DNA of 64,000 nt from CAVXWV01 sp963695415. GTDB lineage: Bacteria > Chloroflexota > Anaerolineae > Anaerolineales > UBA4823. Below, piece after piece: positions 8,425-18,210 of the stretch. The translations under genes and the position numbers were made by a program. Where the stretch lies: positions 186,001-250,000 of the forward strand of contig CAVOGL010000003.1 of assembly GCA_963695415.1 (NCBI GenBank), in the 5' to 3' direction. Under the pieces are notes generated by a model. It had not been told where the DNA came from. It saw only the letters and a program-made list of their open reading frames with translations, and did no database searches. The first letter of the stretch is position 1; each line of letters begins with the position of its first letter.

Positions 8425-9533
8425 AACGGATTAGGCTTAGCGCCATTGTAAGAAATTTCATAATGCAGGTGTGGACCGGTGGAATTGCCGGTGCTGCCCA
8501 TGGCTCCAATGTAACCGCCCTGGAAGACACTTTGACCGCAGGATACTGCAGCTGCGCTCAAGTGGGCATAGGCGGTTTGGAAGCCATTACCGTGATCGAT
8601 GACGATCAGATACCCATACCCGAAATTGGACCAACCTGAAAACACAACCACACCGCTATCGGAGGAAAAGATCGCGTCACCGGTGTTCCCACCGATATCG
8701 ATGGCGGGATGGATGCCCGAGTAACCATAACCCGAGATGCCGTGGTATGCGGTGGGCCAGACGAATGTGCCCGTTCCGATGGCGCCTTCGTAAACGCTTC
8801 CGCAGGATCCCTCACCATAATAGCGTGCAGCCGCAGGATTTGAGCGCGAAATCGCTGGCGGTCCCCAATCCTTTATCGGACGTTTCCCGCCTGGGACAAT
8901 CAACCAGGTTCCACTGGAGATATTCTGTGTCCCTTCCGTGACCTGGACGAGATCCAAACGGTTGCCAGGATAGTCGCTAATCTCTTTCTCGTCAGTCTTG
9001 AATTCTGCAGCAATCCTCTCAAAGGAGTCTCCTTCCTGCCATTGATAATAAATGCCATCAACTGGCAGGATGTTTAGAACCTGGTTTGGTGAGAGCAGGT
9101 GCGGGTTATCTTTGAGCGTCTCGAAGTTCCCCCAGAGCACGGTTTCAGGCTTAATCCCATAGCTGTCTGCAATACCAAATAGAGTATCGCCCGGGGCTAC
9201 GGTATAGGTGATCACATCAACCCTGGGTCTGCTGGGGATGATGGTTTTCAATTCAATTGGACGGAATATTCCTTCTTCGAGGGATGTTGTTTCCAGGGAT
9301 TCCGGGTCAATGGCAGTGAGTTCTACGTTTACATCACTCTGTTCAATGGGAGCGATTGTGGGGGTAGGCACTTCCTGGGTGGTCTCGATTGTGGTTCCAT
9401 TCGTCCCTGGCTTGGCTACAACCCTTTGCCAGGTGACAAAAGCCAGTGCGAGCAGGGCGAGAACTACTGCGATGTTTGCGATCCACCGAATCGCAGGTTT
9501 TTCTGCCCAGTGAGTTTTCGGTTGTTCTTCCAT
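8409..9533 (-). CDS. Membrane-anchored LysM/M23 peptidase
   Basis: 374 residues. One N-terminal membrane segment (about 15-35) is followed by a Thr/Pro-rich stretch, one LysM domain (about 108-152, TYTVAPGDTLFGIADSYG), a second weaker LysM (YYQWQEGDSFERIAAEF), and a C-terminal M23 (LytM) metallopeptidase of about 120 residues. Zinc ligands are visible in HPAIDIGG (HxxxD) and HLHYE (HxH), with HGNGFQTAYAHL between. It should cut peptidoglycan cross-links or activate amidases outside the membrane. ATG 9533 (MEEQPK) is preferred over ATG 9551 because a TATAAT at 9541-9546 covers the upstream codons; the mRNA may be leaderless. Neither start has a good Shine-Dalgarno. Confidence 0.88.
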   Translation of the reverse strand: MEEQPKTHWAEKPAIRWIANIAVVLALLALAFVTWQRVVAKPGTNGTTIETTQEVPTPTIAPIEQSDVNVELTAIDPESLETTSLEEGIFRPIELKTIIPSRPRVDVITYTVAPGDTLFGIADSYGIKPETVLWGNFETLKDNPHLLSPNQVLNILPVDGIYYQWQEGDSFERIAAEFKTDEKEISDYPGNRLDLVQVTEGTQNISSGTWLIVPGGKRPIKDWGPPAISRSNPAAARYYGEGSCGSVYEGAIGTGTFVWPTAYHGISGYGYSGIHPAIDIGGNTGDAIFSSDSGVVVFSGWSNFGYGYLIVIDHGNGFQTAYAHLSAAAVSCGQSVFQGGYIGAMGSTGNSTGPHLHYEISYNGAKPNPLDFLP

Positions 9534-9540
9534 GGTTGTG

Positions 9541-9546
9541 ATTATA
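9541..9546 (-). promoter_or_regulatory. Candidate -10 box of the M23 peptidase gene
   Basis: TATAAT on the minus strand, ending eight bases before the chosen ATG (9533). Transcription would begin at or next to the start codon. No convincing -35 is visible. Confidence 0.4.
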
Positions 9547-9619
9547 GCCACAAATGATTAATAAAAATTTAAAATCGACGTAGTGAATTATGAATATTTC
9601 GCTACCAGTTTATTGACCT

Positions 9620-9625
9620 TATAAT
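9620..9625 (+). promoter_or_regulatory. Candidate -10 box of the first WD40 gene
   Basis: TATAAT at 9620-9625, 23 bases before the ATG at 9649. It is divergent from the box at 9541-9546. No good -35 is visible. Confidence 0.4.
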
Positions 9626-9648
9626 TGAACTTGATCAGGTACACTATC

Positions 9649-10986
9649 ATGTCTGTGATGCGAATATTATACTGCTCCCTGAGGTACCGCCTTCGAGACA
9701 AGCAAATTGTGCTGCTTGTGTCTCTAGTAATCATGATTTTAATCCCGGGTTGCTCAAAACTGACTTCGAGCATGTCAAACCTGGCACCCGGTATCTTCGC
9801 CACCCATACATCAACCCCGACAGCTACCAGCACAGCCACCATTACACCCACCTCAACGCCTACACCGTCACCGACAACTACATCAACGCACACGCCAATG
9901 CCCACGCACACCTCCACTCACACGCCGACTCCAAGCCCAACTCCGACGTTGTGGTACCTTGAAGGGACAGCGCTGCCAGGGGATTTGTATCCCATTTCTG
10001 AGAGTAATGCTTATTCTGTGTCGGCATTGTCCGCGTGGCAGGGTGAACCGGTTGTTGATATCGAATGGCTGCCTGGTGATGCTGCAGCGCAGTCTCTGGT
10101 TGAGAACAGGATTGCCATCGCCCATCCCGATTGGATAGGCATTCACCAACCAGAAAACAGTCAGCCGCTTGAGATTCTGGAACCGGAAGCAGTAGAAATT
10201 GTTGGTATTGCAATCAATCCAGCTGGATCGTGGTTAATATCAGGCAGTTTGCTGCCGAAAAATGATGCAGAGTTTATTTCCAGCCTGGAAGGATGGCGCA
10301 GACCTTCAGCTGACCCAAACTCGGCTGGGGAGTGGCAACATGTTGGCGTCATCAACCGTCTGAGCGGACCCGGTTTCACAGCCCTGGCTTTTTCTCCGGA
10401 TGGAAGCCGGTTATTCACCACATACACGGGCACTGAACCCAACCAGGAAGGGGCGGTGTACGTGTGGCAGGTGTCAAGCTGGGGTATTATCGAGGTACTT
10501 GAAACAGGCACAATATTGGGGGTTGCCGTGTCTGGTGAATCAACGTTGTTGGCAATGTCCCCTAACCGTTACCAGATCGATATTCGGGATCTGGTTGAAA
10601 ATGAGCTGCGTTACCGGCTGCACACCTCGTTCACAGGAGCGGTGAGTAGCCTTGTGTTTTCTCCCGATTCCCTGGTTTTGGCGACAGGACATTATGATGG
10701 CACGATCCGCTTATGGAACACACTAACGGGAGAAGAGTTTATGACTATACCTGCAGGGGGTATCGTTGCCAGCCTGGCATTCAGCCCGGACGGGATGGTT
10801 CTGGCGTCTGGTGATGGTGACCAGGATTATCAAGTCAGGTTGTGGTCTGTGAATACGGGTACACTACTGCGCGGGCTGCCCGGGCACGAACATGCAGTGG
10901 ATCACCTTCTGTTTTCACCTGATGGCAGCATGCTGATTTCAGGATCTCATGAAGGCTCCATCCGAATCTGGGGAATTGTGCCTTAA
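9649..10986 (+). CDS. WD40-repeat lipoprotein
   Basis: 445 residues. A lipoprotein signal (hydrophobic run, then LIPGC with the lipid-bearing Cys near residue 35) is followed by a Thr/Pro/Ser-rich stalk of about 50 residues and a beta-propeller. WD40-like blades are clear in the second half: FTALAFSPDGSRLFTTY, SLVFSPDSLVLATGHYDG, SLAFSPDGMVLASGDGD, LLFSPDGSMLISGSHEGS, with RLWN, RLWS and RIWG ends. It is probably anchored outside the membrane as a scaffold for protein contacts. ATG 9649 is chosen because upstream TTG codons fall in the -10 region and AGG lies nine bases before it. A second, unanchored WD40 gene follows after 21 bases. Confidence 0.88.
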   Translation: MSVMRILYCSLRYRLRDKQIVLLVSLVIMILIPGCSKLTSSMSNLAPGIFATHTSTPTATSTATITPTSTPTPSPTTTSTHTPMPTHTSTHTPTPSPTPTLWYLEGTALPGDLYPISESNAYSVSALSAWQGEPVVDIEWLPGDAAAQSLVENRIAIAHPDWIGIHQPENSQPLEILEPEAVEIVGIAINPAGSWLISGSLLPKNDAEFISSLEGWRRPSADPNSAGEWQHVGVINRLSGPGFTALAFSPDGSRLFTTYTGTEPNQEGAVYVWQVSSWGIIEVLETGTILGVAVSGESTLLAMSPNRYQIDIRDLVENELRYRLHTSFTGAVSSLVFSPDSLVLATGHYDGTIRLWNTLTGEEFMTIPAGGIVASLAFSPDGMVLASGDGDQDYQVRLWSVNTGTLLRGLPGHEHAVDHLLFSPDGSMLISGSHEGSIRIWGIVP

Positions 10987-11007
10987 TTCAGCTCCCTGAA
11001 AGATACC

Positions 11008-12061
11008 ATGTCCAACTTCCCTAAGATTCTGACCTTATCCCTACTCACTTCATGGGTATTCATGTTTTCGACGGTGGCAGCATTGCAGCCTGATGAATTG
11101 GAGTCGGAAGCGGAGATGATGGTCGAGTTTTCGCCCTGGGACCTGGTAATGGCAGTCGCCTGGTCGCCTAAGGGAGACCTCATATCCGTCTCAGCAGGGG
11201 CATGGGTATATTTCTACACTTTTCCCGAGCTTGAGGAAATTTATCGTGAATATATTGGTTCTTTCAGTCACAGCCTGGATTTTAATGCAGGGGGAGATTT
11301 AGCTGCTGCGGGAAGTAGGGACGGATTTGTGAGGGTCTGGCGAGTCCTGCCTGTAAACTCAGGCAGCAGGATCATATCCCTCCATAAATACCTTGCGCAT
11401 CCCAAAGGGGTGAATTCGGTCAGTTTCAACTCGACAGGCAAATTATTAGCCTCTGGTGGCAATGACGCCATTGCCCGTTTGTGGGACATGGATACGGGGG
11501 AATTGGTCAACGAAATCATCGGTGGGACATTCGCTGTCCCGGCAGTTCTGTTCATCACAGGCAATGACCTGGAGTCTGAAGTAGAGTTGGCTGTGATAAA
11601 CGGGGGAGTGCTGCGCCTGCGCGAGCCCGATTCAGGGCGTTTTACCGGGACCATCAGGGCAGACCAGCCCTTTTACAGCCTGGCTTTCAGCACTGAGGCT
11701 TCCATGCTGGCAACTGGAAGTATCGAAAACAAGGTGCAGCTTTGGGATCCATCCATGGTTTTTCGCACTGGAAGTGACTACTTATCCAGCACCAATCCTG
11801 GAAATGGACCATCATGGAGAACCTGGGAAGCCTGGTGCATTGGTGTGGGCAGTAGCTTTTAATCCATCCGGGGAATGGATCGCCTCAGCAAGCGGTGATG
11901 GGACGGTATCGTTGTGGGATGTTGCCTCTGGCGGTCTTTTGCAACAGTTCACCGGGGATTCAGGCGCCATGACTGCCCTGGCTTTTTCGCCGGATGGATT
12001 GTGGTTGGCTGCTGGTGGTTTGGATGCAGCCGTAAGGATATGGCGTTTAGCTGACGGCTAA
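11008..12061 (+). CDS. Secreted WD40-repeat protein, frameshifted
   Basis: Two reading frames together make one beta-propeller protein of about 350 residues. The first (11008 to a stop at 11862) carries a signal peptide (MSNFPKILTLSLLTSWVFMF) and five to six WD40 blades up to KVQLWDPSMV. The second continues in the +1 frame with VWAVAFNPSGEWIASASGDG, SLWDV, LAFSPDGLWLAAGGLD and RIWRLADG. The shift falls at or near the run TTTTT (11759-11763); removing one T joins the frames without loss. It may be a sequencing error or a real mutation. Product related to the upstream WD40 lipoprotein but without lipobox or stalk. Confidence 0.8.
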
Positions 12062-12070
12062 CAGCCGGGT

Positions 12071-13285
12071 TCAGGCTGATATCCGGCTGGCGCTGGCGCC
12101 GTCACTCGCCTGGCACAGGTAAACTTGTGCCGTTCTGCCTGTTTTCGCCAGATAGCCTTCCTTCAACAAGCGGATAAATTCATCTGCCTGAGATTCGTCA
12201 ACCAGGTTTACTGTGCATCCGCCAAAACCAGCACCTGTCAACCTGGCGCCCGAACACCCTGGCAATTCTCGGGCTAAATCCACCAGCAAGTCTAATTCTG
12301 GTGTACTTACTTCATATAAATCCTTCAAACTGGCGTGACCGGCGTACATCAGGGCGCCGAACGTGCGCGCATCCTGCCGGTTCAGCGCCGTAACGGCAGT
12401 CTCGACTCTGGCGATTTCTTTGACCACATGTTCAGCCCGTTTTCTAACATTGGGTGGGAGCAATTCACTGTATGCTGCCAGGATGGTGGGATGAACGTCG
12501 CGCAGCGAGGTTATTTCGGGCAATTTCTGGCGCAGGATTTCGACCGCCTGTTCGCACGATGCCCTTCTTTCGTTATAGGCTGAAGTTGCCAGGGTCCGCC
12601 TCACCCCTGAATCTGCGATCACGACCACCAATCCTTCGGGGAGAGGGACCGCTTCCCATTCCAGGCTGCGGGTGTCAAACTTGAGCGCGTGGTCTTTGAC
12701 GCCATGAGCGCTGGCAAACTGATCCATTAATCCGCACGATACTCCAACATACGCATTCTCAGCGCGCTGGCAGATTTGCGACAGTGTCATCCTGTCCATT
12801 TCCCAACCACCCAGCGCCTGCCACAAGACGCCAAAGCTGACCTCTACTGCCGCGGATGAGCTCAGCCCCGCGCCAATTGGCACGTCGGATGTAAAAACAG
12901 CCCGGAACCCAGGCGTTTGTCTGCCTGACTCCTGCAAAGCCCATGCCACCCCGGCAGGATAGAGCGACCATGCAGGCAAAGGTTCGCCATTGACATCCAC
13001 CTTCGCTTCAAGGTTATCCAGCGCTATGGTCACATTTTTGTCCAGGTCCAGGGCGTGTAAATAAAGGTACTGGTCTTCACTGGGCGCGGCTGCGATGCGT
13101 ACAGAACGGTCGATGGCGACAGGCAACACAATTCCGTCGTTGTAATCAATGTGCTCTCCGAGTAAATTCACCCTACCAGGAGCTTGAGCGCTCCAGCTGG
13201 GGAGCAGCGTGGTCCCCACGGGCGTGGTTTCCACGTCTGAATTCGAGCTTGAAAATTTTTGGATAAAAGCATTTTTGAGATCCAT
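12071..13285 (-). CDS. galK: Galactokinase
   Basis: 404 residues of the GHMP kinase family, phosphorylating galactose with ATP to galactose 1-phosphate (Leloir pathway). The galactokinase signature GRVNLLGEHIDYNDG, the ATP-binding GAGLSSSAAVEV and the C-terminal GARLTGAGFGGC motif are all present. ATG 13285 is chosen: TTTGGAG lies upstream at a good distance, and two earlier codons (ATG 13294, TTG 13300) overlap that site. It is the last gene of a minus-strand run after lactate permease and a small membrane protein. Its partner galT lies about 17 kb away on the other strand. Confidence 0.95.
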   Translation of the reverse strand: MDLKNAFIQKFSSSNSDVETTPVGTTLLPSWSAQAPGRVNLLGEHIDYNDGIVLPVAIDRSVRIAAAPSEDQYLYLHALDLDKNVTIALDNLEAKVDVNGEPLPAWSLYPAGVAWALQESGRQTPGFRAVFTSDVPIGAGLSSSAAVEVSFGVLWQALGGWEMDRMTLSQICQRAENAYVGVSCGLMDQFASAHGVKDHALKFDTRSLEWEAVPLPEGLVVVIADSGVRRTLATSAYNERRASCEQAVEILRQKLPEITSLRDVHPTILAAYSELLPPNVRKRAEHVVKEIARVETAVTALNRQDARTFGALMYAGHASLKDLYEVSTPELDLLVDLARELPGCSGARLTGAGFGGCTVNLVDESQADEFIRLLKEGYLAKTGRTAQVYLCQASDGASASRISA

Positions 13286-13318
13286 TGTGAACATCTCCAA
13301 ATAAATAGTCAGATTGAT

Positions 13319-13516
13319 TCAACGGGCGATCAATACCAGGATGTTTCCGATGATAAAAAAGATGAGCAGAATCCAGGTCAGGATATCCAGGGAGTTCTCG
13401 ACGCTGTAATACATAAGGAAGGATGTAATCAGCATGCTGAGAAAAGCAGTGACATGGAGTCGATGTTTGGTTTCCTCATTTGTATGTGCCTTGAACCATT
13501 TGGTGATGCTGCTCAT
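13319..13516 (-). CDS. Small two-helix membrane protein
   Basis: 65 residues with two hydrophobic helices (about 22-40 and 46-63) after a charged start that is rich in His, Lys and Glu. No family recognised. It lies between the lactate permease gene (57-base gap) and galK (33-base gap) on the same strand, so it is probably co-transcribed. Confidence 0.6.
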   Translation of the reverse strand: MSSITKWFKAHTNEETKHRLHVTAFLSMLITSFLMYYSVENSLDILTWILLIFFIIGNILVLIAR

Positions 13517-13573
13517 TGTGTTATTCTCGTTTTTAATTTCGAGGCTTCATGTATGGAAGAGCGCTTACATTAT

Positions 13574-15142
13574 TCAAGGTGTGTACAACCAGGTTGCTGC
13601 CATTGCACAGGCGCCAACCAGCACGATTAATGGCACGGTATACACCAGGAGCTTGCGCATTATAATACCTTCTTTTCCAGCCATGGATGCTGTGCTTGCA
13701 CCGACAACAACTTTAGTGGGTGCCATAATAGATGCCAGCGCAGCGCCGGCGGTCTGGGCGGCAAGGATGAACACCGGGCTGTAACCCAGTAACAACGCAG
13801 TTTTCAATTGCAGTGCCCCAAAAACAACGTTCGAATTGGTATTGCTGCCCGTCATGAAAGCGCCAAGCGCGCCTATCCAGGGTGACATAAAGGGAAAAAA
13901 CCTGCCGGTACCTAGTGCTAATCCTCGCGCCAACGCATCCGTCATCCCGGAATTTTCCATGATGACCGCCATAGCAACCATAGAGATGATGCTGACACTG
14001 GACGACATCACCCTGCGCACTGTTCCGCTGAGAATCTTGGATACAGAACCTTTTTGATATAAACCCGCCTTTTTGTAAACAAGGTACGCCAGTATGGATG
14101 CATAGATGAGGATCATGCCAGTGTGGCGAAAGAGGACGATCTTGCGCCCATAACCAGGCGGGACAGTGAAACCTAATGATGTCTTTACCTCAGGAAACGC
14201 CATCTGGAATGTCACTGAACCCAGAGTTTGCTTCACTACCGGCACCAGCTGTACGAGTAGGATAACCGCGATCAAAATCACATAACCTGATAAGGCAATC
14301 ATGAGGACGCGCATATCCAAACCAGGTGAGGAACTGTCAGGACCTGCCTGGGTTTGTTGATCGGGAACCAGGTGCTTTGATTTAGATCTCGCCGCCAGGA
14401 GAATGCCTAAGACTAAACCTGCCAGACCGGCAATGAAAGCAGCGATGTACCAGAATCCAGCAGTGGCGACCAGGAACTGCACTGTTCCCATCACGACTCC
14501 CAGGATCAGCACCGGAAACGCCAGCCTTTTGACAGCCGCCCATCCACCGGCGGCATGCGCCACCATAAAACCGACAACCGGGCAGGCGATGCCCAGGAAG
14601 ATGGCTGCAGCAGGTGCGAGTACACTCTCAACCAGTCCCGTGGATGCCATTAAAGATTGGAAAGAGGATCCCATGGAACCGAAAGTTACCGCCCAACCAT
14701 GCCCGATCGATGGGATGACAACCGCCGCAAGCGGTGCAAAACCCAATCCAACCAGGATGGGCGCAACCACTGCAACTGGAACACCAAAGCCACCAACGCC
14801 TTGCAGGAAGGAGGCAAAAACCCAGCCAATCAACAACGCCTGCATCCCCTTATCAGCTGTTAAATAAGGCAGTGACCGTGCGATGGTTTTGATCGCCCCG
14901 GCTTCGTCTGCAACACGGTACAAAAGGAAGGCTGCCCATATAATCAAGAGCACATCCAGGGCGAGGAAGATGGCACGAGTGTGCGCATACCCGATAAGAT
15001 CGATCCCGGCGCCAAAAGCGGTCATTGCTATAACAAGGGCGCTCAAGTATCCGATACTTCCTGCCCGGGCAGCGCTCCAGCGGAAACCTACCATCAAGGT
15101 CAATATCAAGATGATGGGTGTTAATGCCAGTACAAAGGTCAT
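13574..15142 (-). CDS. lctP: L-lactate permease family transporter
   Basis: 522 residues with at least twelve hydrophobic segments. Family features are the long segment FLQGVGGFGVPVAVVAPILVGLG, then GHGWAVTFGSMGSSF, and the C-terminal GALGAFMTGSNTNSNVVFG with MAPTKVVVGASTA. Members import lactate (and glycolate) in symport with protons across the cytoplasmic membrane. It is in the expected length range. ATG 15142 is used; no clear Shine-Dalgarno, because the upstream 36 bases are a 12-bp tandem repeat. Lactate uptake fits the neighbouring CoA-transferase genes for organic-acid metabolism, an inference. Confidence 0.92.
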   Translation of the reverse strand: MTFVLALTPIILILTLMVGFRWSAARAGSIGYLSALVIAMTAFGAGIDLIGYAHTRAIFLALDVLLIIWAAFLLYRVADEAGAIKTIARSLPYLTADKGMQALLIGWVFASFLQGVGGFGVPVAVVAPILVGLGFAPLAAVVIPSIGHGWAVTFGSMGSSFQSLMASTGLVESVLAPAAAIFLGIACPVVGFMVAHAAGGWAAVKRLAFPVLILGVVMGTVQFLVATAGFWYIAAFIAGLAGLVLGILLAARSKSKHLVPDQQTQAGPDSSSPGLDMRVLMIALSGYVILIAVILLVQLVPVVKQTLGSVTFQMAFPEVKTSLGFTVPPGYGRKIVLFRHTGMILIYASILAYLVYKKAGLYQKGSVSKILSGTVRRVMSSSVSIISMVAMAVIMENSGMTDALARGLALGTGRFFPFMSPWIGALGAFMTGSNTNSNVVFGALQLKTALLLGYSPVFILAAQTAGAALASIMAPTKVVVGASTASMAGKEGIIMRKLLVYTVPLIVLVGACAMAATWLYTP

Positions 15143-15145
15143 TGC

Positions 15146-15181
15146 GTAGATTCTACGGTAGATTCCACGGTGGATTCCACG
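15146..15181. repeat. Three 12-bp tandem repeats between two genes
   Basis: Units GTAGATTCTACG, GTAGATTCCACG and GTGGATTCCACG follow each other exactly and fill most of the 46-base gap between the PHP gene and the lactate permease gene. They replace the usual Shine-Dalgarno region of the permease gene. Each unit is itself close to palindromic. Confidence 0.8.
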
Positions 15182-15188
15182 ATCAGGT

Positions 15189-16475
15189 TCAGGGGTGTAC
15201 CTGAAAGAGATGGTCCATCAGTTTTTCAACACGCCCGGAAAGGCGAGATAATTGTTCAGCAGCGTCACTATCACCTGCAAGGTATGACAGCATCAACTGA
15301 CCTTCCAGGCTGCAAAACTCGTCGTGTTGGGGAAAAATATGAGCAAGCAAAAACTGTGCATAACGTACCAGGCGGAAAGGACCGTGCGAACGTGGAGATT
15401 GTTCCGGTAAATCTTCCACCGCGACGGAATACAGGTCTTTGATCGAACCGACCAAATCAGGAAGTTCGGGTGATGGTGCGAAAACGATGGTGTAATACCA
15501 GCCAAATAAGAAGCCGCGCTCGCATCCATGCGCGTCGGACACACCCACAACAGGCACTTTCTTTCCTCTGGCTCTAGCTTCGTGGTATCGAGCCACCTGC
15601 AGAACATTGGAGTCGCTTTCGTGGGGGAAATATCCGCTGATCAATTCGAGGGCATCGAAAGGTGTGTGGGCAAGCAGCAGTTCGGTGATCGATGAGGGAA
15701 CATCAAAGCGGTGCAGGCTGACCCAATACGGGTGGCAGAAAATGCCCAACCCGCCGGCTTGCCTGATTTTATTAAAAGTCCACAGGCACGAGGCATATTC
15801 CTGCCGGTTGATGCCAGGAGGCAGAATGGGAAGCTGCCCGGCAATTTGCTGCATCTCTATGCGGTATTCGGGTTTATCGAACCATTCATTAATGCTGAAG
15901 CTTCCCCCGAAATTAACGATGTGGACAGGATTGTCGGGGGAGTGTACTTCTTCACCTGGAAATATCTTCAGGTCGATTTTGGTCTGTTGAAATGCCTCAA
16001 TGGCTTCCAGGGATGGTGCGTATCGGGCGTGGTCGGTGACAGCCATAAAATCCATCCCAATGCGCCGGCAGGAGGCTGCGACGTAGGCAGGTGATTCGCG
16101 CCCATCGGAATGATGGCTGTGCATGTGAAGATCGCCTTTAAATGGGCGGCGTTCGAACAAATCTTCGTCCAGGGCATACAGCCTGAACTCAAAAAAATTG
16201 CGCGAGCGCTCTCCCTGGTTGGCGTTGATCATGACCACATACTCACCTTCAGTCAAGAAATCCACGCTGAAGCGCAGCACGCCAAAGTTAGGCTCGATAT
16301 TGATGACTTTCGCCAGGCTGGTTGGACCATCCAGAGGCTGCCACGAAACCTGGTAAGTCTGACCCTCTTTGAATTGCACGTGATCGTGCAAAGGTTTTAA
16401 TGTGATTGTGGACGTTTTCCCTGATCGTACTATTCGCGGGTATAGGTCATAATAACGATAAGCGTGTTTAATCAT
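15189..16475 (-). CDS. PHP-domain metal-dependent phosphoesterase
   Basis: 428 residues. A beta-rich N-terminal part of about 110 residues precedes a PHP domain with metal-binding GDLHMHSHHSDG (about 114-125), VTDHARYAP, FPGEEVHSP, and later FCHPYW and GVSDAHG. This order resembles CehA/McbA-type PHP hydrolases acting on phosphate or ester bonds; substrate unknown. Its start overlaps the stop of the CPBP protease gene by four bases (ATGA), so the two are translationally coupled. Probably cytoplasmic: no signal peptide. Confidence 0.85.
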   Translation of the reverse strand: MIKHAYRYYDLYPRIVRSGKTSTITLKPLHDHVQFKEGQTYQVSWQPLDGPTSLAKVINIEPNFGVLRFSVDFLTEGEYVVMINANQGERSRNFFEFRLYALDEDLFERRPFKGDLHMHSHHSDGRESPAYVAASCRRIGMDFMAVTDHARYAPSLEAIEAFQQTKIDLKIFPGEEVHSPDNPVHIVNFGGSFSINEWFDKPEYRIEMQQIAGQLPILPPGINRQEYASCLWTFNKIRQAGGLGIFCHPYWVSLHRFDVPSSITELLLAHTPFDALELISGYFPHESDSNVLQVARYHEARARGKKVPVVGVSDAHGCERGFLFGWYYTIVFAPSPELPDLVGSIKDLYSVAVEDLPEQSPRSHGPFRLVRYAQFLLAHIFPQHDEFCSLEGQLMLSYLAGDSDAAEQLSRLSGRVEKLMDHLFQVHP

Positions 16476-17413
16476 TGTGGGACTTGCCTTTTCGGTTTAT
16501 AAATGGAATATACCAGCAAGAAACCCATTGCCAGACCTGGCAGGAGCAGCAATCCTGCCTCGGGACCAAATGATCCGCCGGTGAAGATGTCTGGTCCGGT
16601 TTCAGATACACTAACCAGGCTGCCAGTCTCGATGCCACTGACAGGCAGACCATAAACTGCTCCCAGGAAGAAATTCCAGCCAATATGTATGCCCACTGGC
16701 AGCCACAACTTCTTGCTCCATATGGCGCAGTAAGCCAGGAAAACACCGGAAACCGCCAGCCCCACAATCCCCTTCCAGTTCACCTCGGGGTTGAAGGAAT
16801 GCATCACCGCGAATGCGATTGATGACAGCAGTACAGCCATAGCCTGGTTAAGACCATCCTGCAGGTTCACCAACAGATAGCCACGAACCAGTAATTCTTC
16901 ATAAAACCCGACCATGACGAAGGACAGGAACGCGATGAGAAGGTAAAAGAGCAGGCTGTCCCCCAAACTTGGTGTGGGAGTGATCTTTGAGATGCCGTTC
17001 ACTTGAATCCAACCCAGTGCCCACTCAACCAGGAAAATGAGCGAAATCATCAAAGCTGCGATCCACAGCCCATTGAACAGATCACGCCATACGGGAGGTT
17101 TCAACCCTAAACTTCTGACAGACCTTTTGTCGATCCATTTCCTGGTGATCAATACCGAAACTATGATCGGAAGACCGGTGAGCAGGGTCAAGAACAACAA
17201 ATTCCAGGCAGGATTAATTTCTACTACTGCTGTTACCAGGTAGAAGGGAGAGATCAGCAGGATGCCTAAGGAGGTCAGCAATCCTAAGACCAGGATTCGC
17301 CATCCTGCTCTCAGTCTTCTTTCACCTGGTGAGAAAAATATATTCTTTATGCTGGATGTCAATGTGTATTTGGTTGTCCCTTGTTGGATTCTGTCCTGAA
17401 TCTTCAGGTGCAC
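16472..17413 (-). CDS. CPBP-family intramembrane protease
   Basis: 313 residues with about eight membrane segments. The CPBP (CAAX protease/bacteriocin-processing) motifs are visible: EELLVRG at about 172-178 (EExxxR), the His of FAVMHSF near 209, and HIGWNFF near 257. These form the metal-dependent active site in the membrane. Substrate unknown; in bacteria such proteins process peptides or act in immunity to bacteriocins. It is upstream of, and overlapping, the PHP gene. Confidence 0.85.
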   Translation of the reverse strand: MHLKIQDRIQQGTTKYTLTSSIKNIFFSPGERRLRAGWRILVLGLLTSLGILLISPFYLVTAVVEINPAWNLLFLTLLTGLPIIVSVLITRKWIDKRSVRSLGLKPPVWRDLFNGLWIAALMISLIFLVEWALGWIQVNGISKITPTPSLGDSLLFYLLIAFLSFVMVGFYEELLVRGYLLVNLQDGLNQAMAVLLSSIAFAVMHSFNPEVNWKGIVGLAVSGVFLAYCAIWSKKLWLPVGIHIGWNFFLGAVYGLPVSGIETGSLVSVSETGPDIFTGGSFGPEAGLLLLPGLAMGFLLVYSIYKPKRQVPQ

Positions 17414-17420
17414 TGAATTT

Positions 17421-18188
17421 TCAGGTACTTGATTTCAAGTATATGCCTTCAGGATCAAGTTCCTGTCTTAAAATATTTAGATCTGTGGGATCGGGAGGGA
17501 GAGTAATACGAAGTTGTTCCGCTGCACGTAACTGCCAGCCTGTGTTTATCCTGGCTTCATCCACTGTTTTCCCTGGATGCAGCGCTGTCAGCACCAACTC
17601 GCCTGAAGAGTCTGGTTCCATGATGCCGATATCCGTGACCACAGCCAAGGGTCCTGCGCCTCTCAAGTTGGCGGCGTCCCGTTCTGCACCACCGCTAAGG
17701 AAGCCGGCAGATGTGCGGAAATCCACCTTTTCAGGAAAGCGCCGTTTTTGATGGGGCGTAATGATATAACAGCGGTTTGCCCAGGCAGCGATTTCCATCG
17801 CTCCCCCAGAACCCGGCAGGCGAACCTTAGGTTGGGCATAATCGCCAATTACGGTCGCATTGATATTACCAAACTTATCTATTTGCGCACCCCCGAGGAA
17901 TCCGACATCGATATTCCCGCGCTGAAGGTAAAAAGAAAAAATGTCATACATACTGCACACAGACAAAGCACCGCTGACCAGCGTTGGGTCGCCAATGGAT
18001 AGGGGCAGGCGCTCAGGTTGGGCTCCAATCACCCCCGCCTCATAAATCATCACCAGGTCAGGTGCATGAGTCCGCTTTGCCAGGTTGCAGGCGAGGTTTG
18101 GTAAGCCAACCCCCACGAAAACCACATCTCCATTTTTTAATAATCTGGCGGCATTGATGGTCAGCAGTTCAGAGGAAGTATACTCCAT
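17421..18188 (-). CDS. CoA-transferase, subunit B
   Basis: 255 residues of the family I CoA-transferase beta chain, closest by eye to glutaconate CoA-transferase subunit B-like proteins: GVGLPNLACNLAK, the YEAGVIG segment containing the expected catalytic Glu, GGAQIDKFGNINATVIG, and LPGSGGAMEIAAWA. It moves CoA between acyl-CoA and a free carboxylic acid. ATG 18188 is preferred since GGGGA lies upstream; longer in-frame starts overlap the gene for subunit A. The acid substrate cannot be told from sequence; lactate/propionate-type acids are suggested only by the lactate permease nearby. Confidence 0.9.
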   Translation of the reverse strand: MEYTSSELLTINAARLLKNGDVVFVGVGLPNLACNLAKRTHAPDLVMIYEAGVIGAQPERLPLSIGDPTLVSGALSVCSMYDIFSFYLQRGNIDVGFLGGAQIDKFGNINATVIGDYAQPKVRLPGSGGAMEIAAWANRCYIITPHQKRRFPEKVDFRTSAGFLSGGAERDAANLRGAGPLAVVTDIGIMEPDSSGELVLTALHPGKTVDEARINTGWQLRAAEQLRITLPPDPTDLNILRQELDPEGIYLKSST

Positions 18189-18210
18189 GGATGAATTCCC
18201 CAACTTGAGG

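Noticed and set aside
9790..9950. Overlapping frames in the Thr/Pro-rich stalk of the WD40 lipoprotein
   Set aside because: They come from the repetitive ACA/CCA codons of the stalk in other frames.
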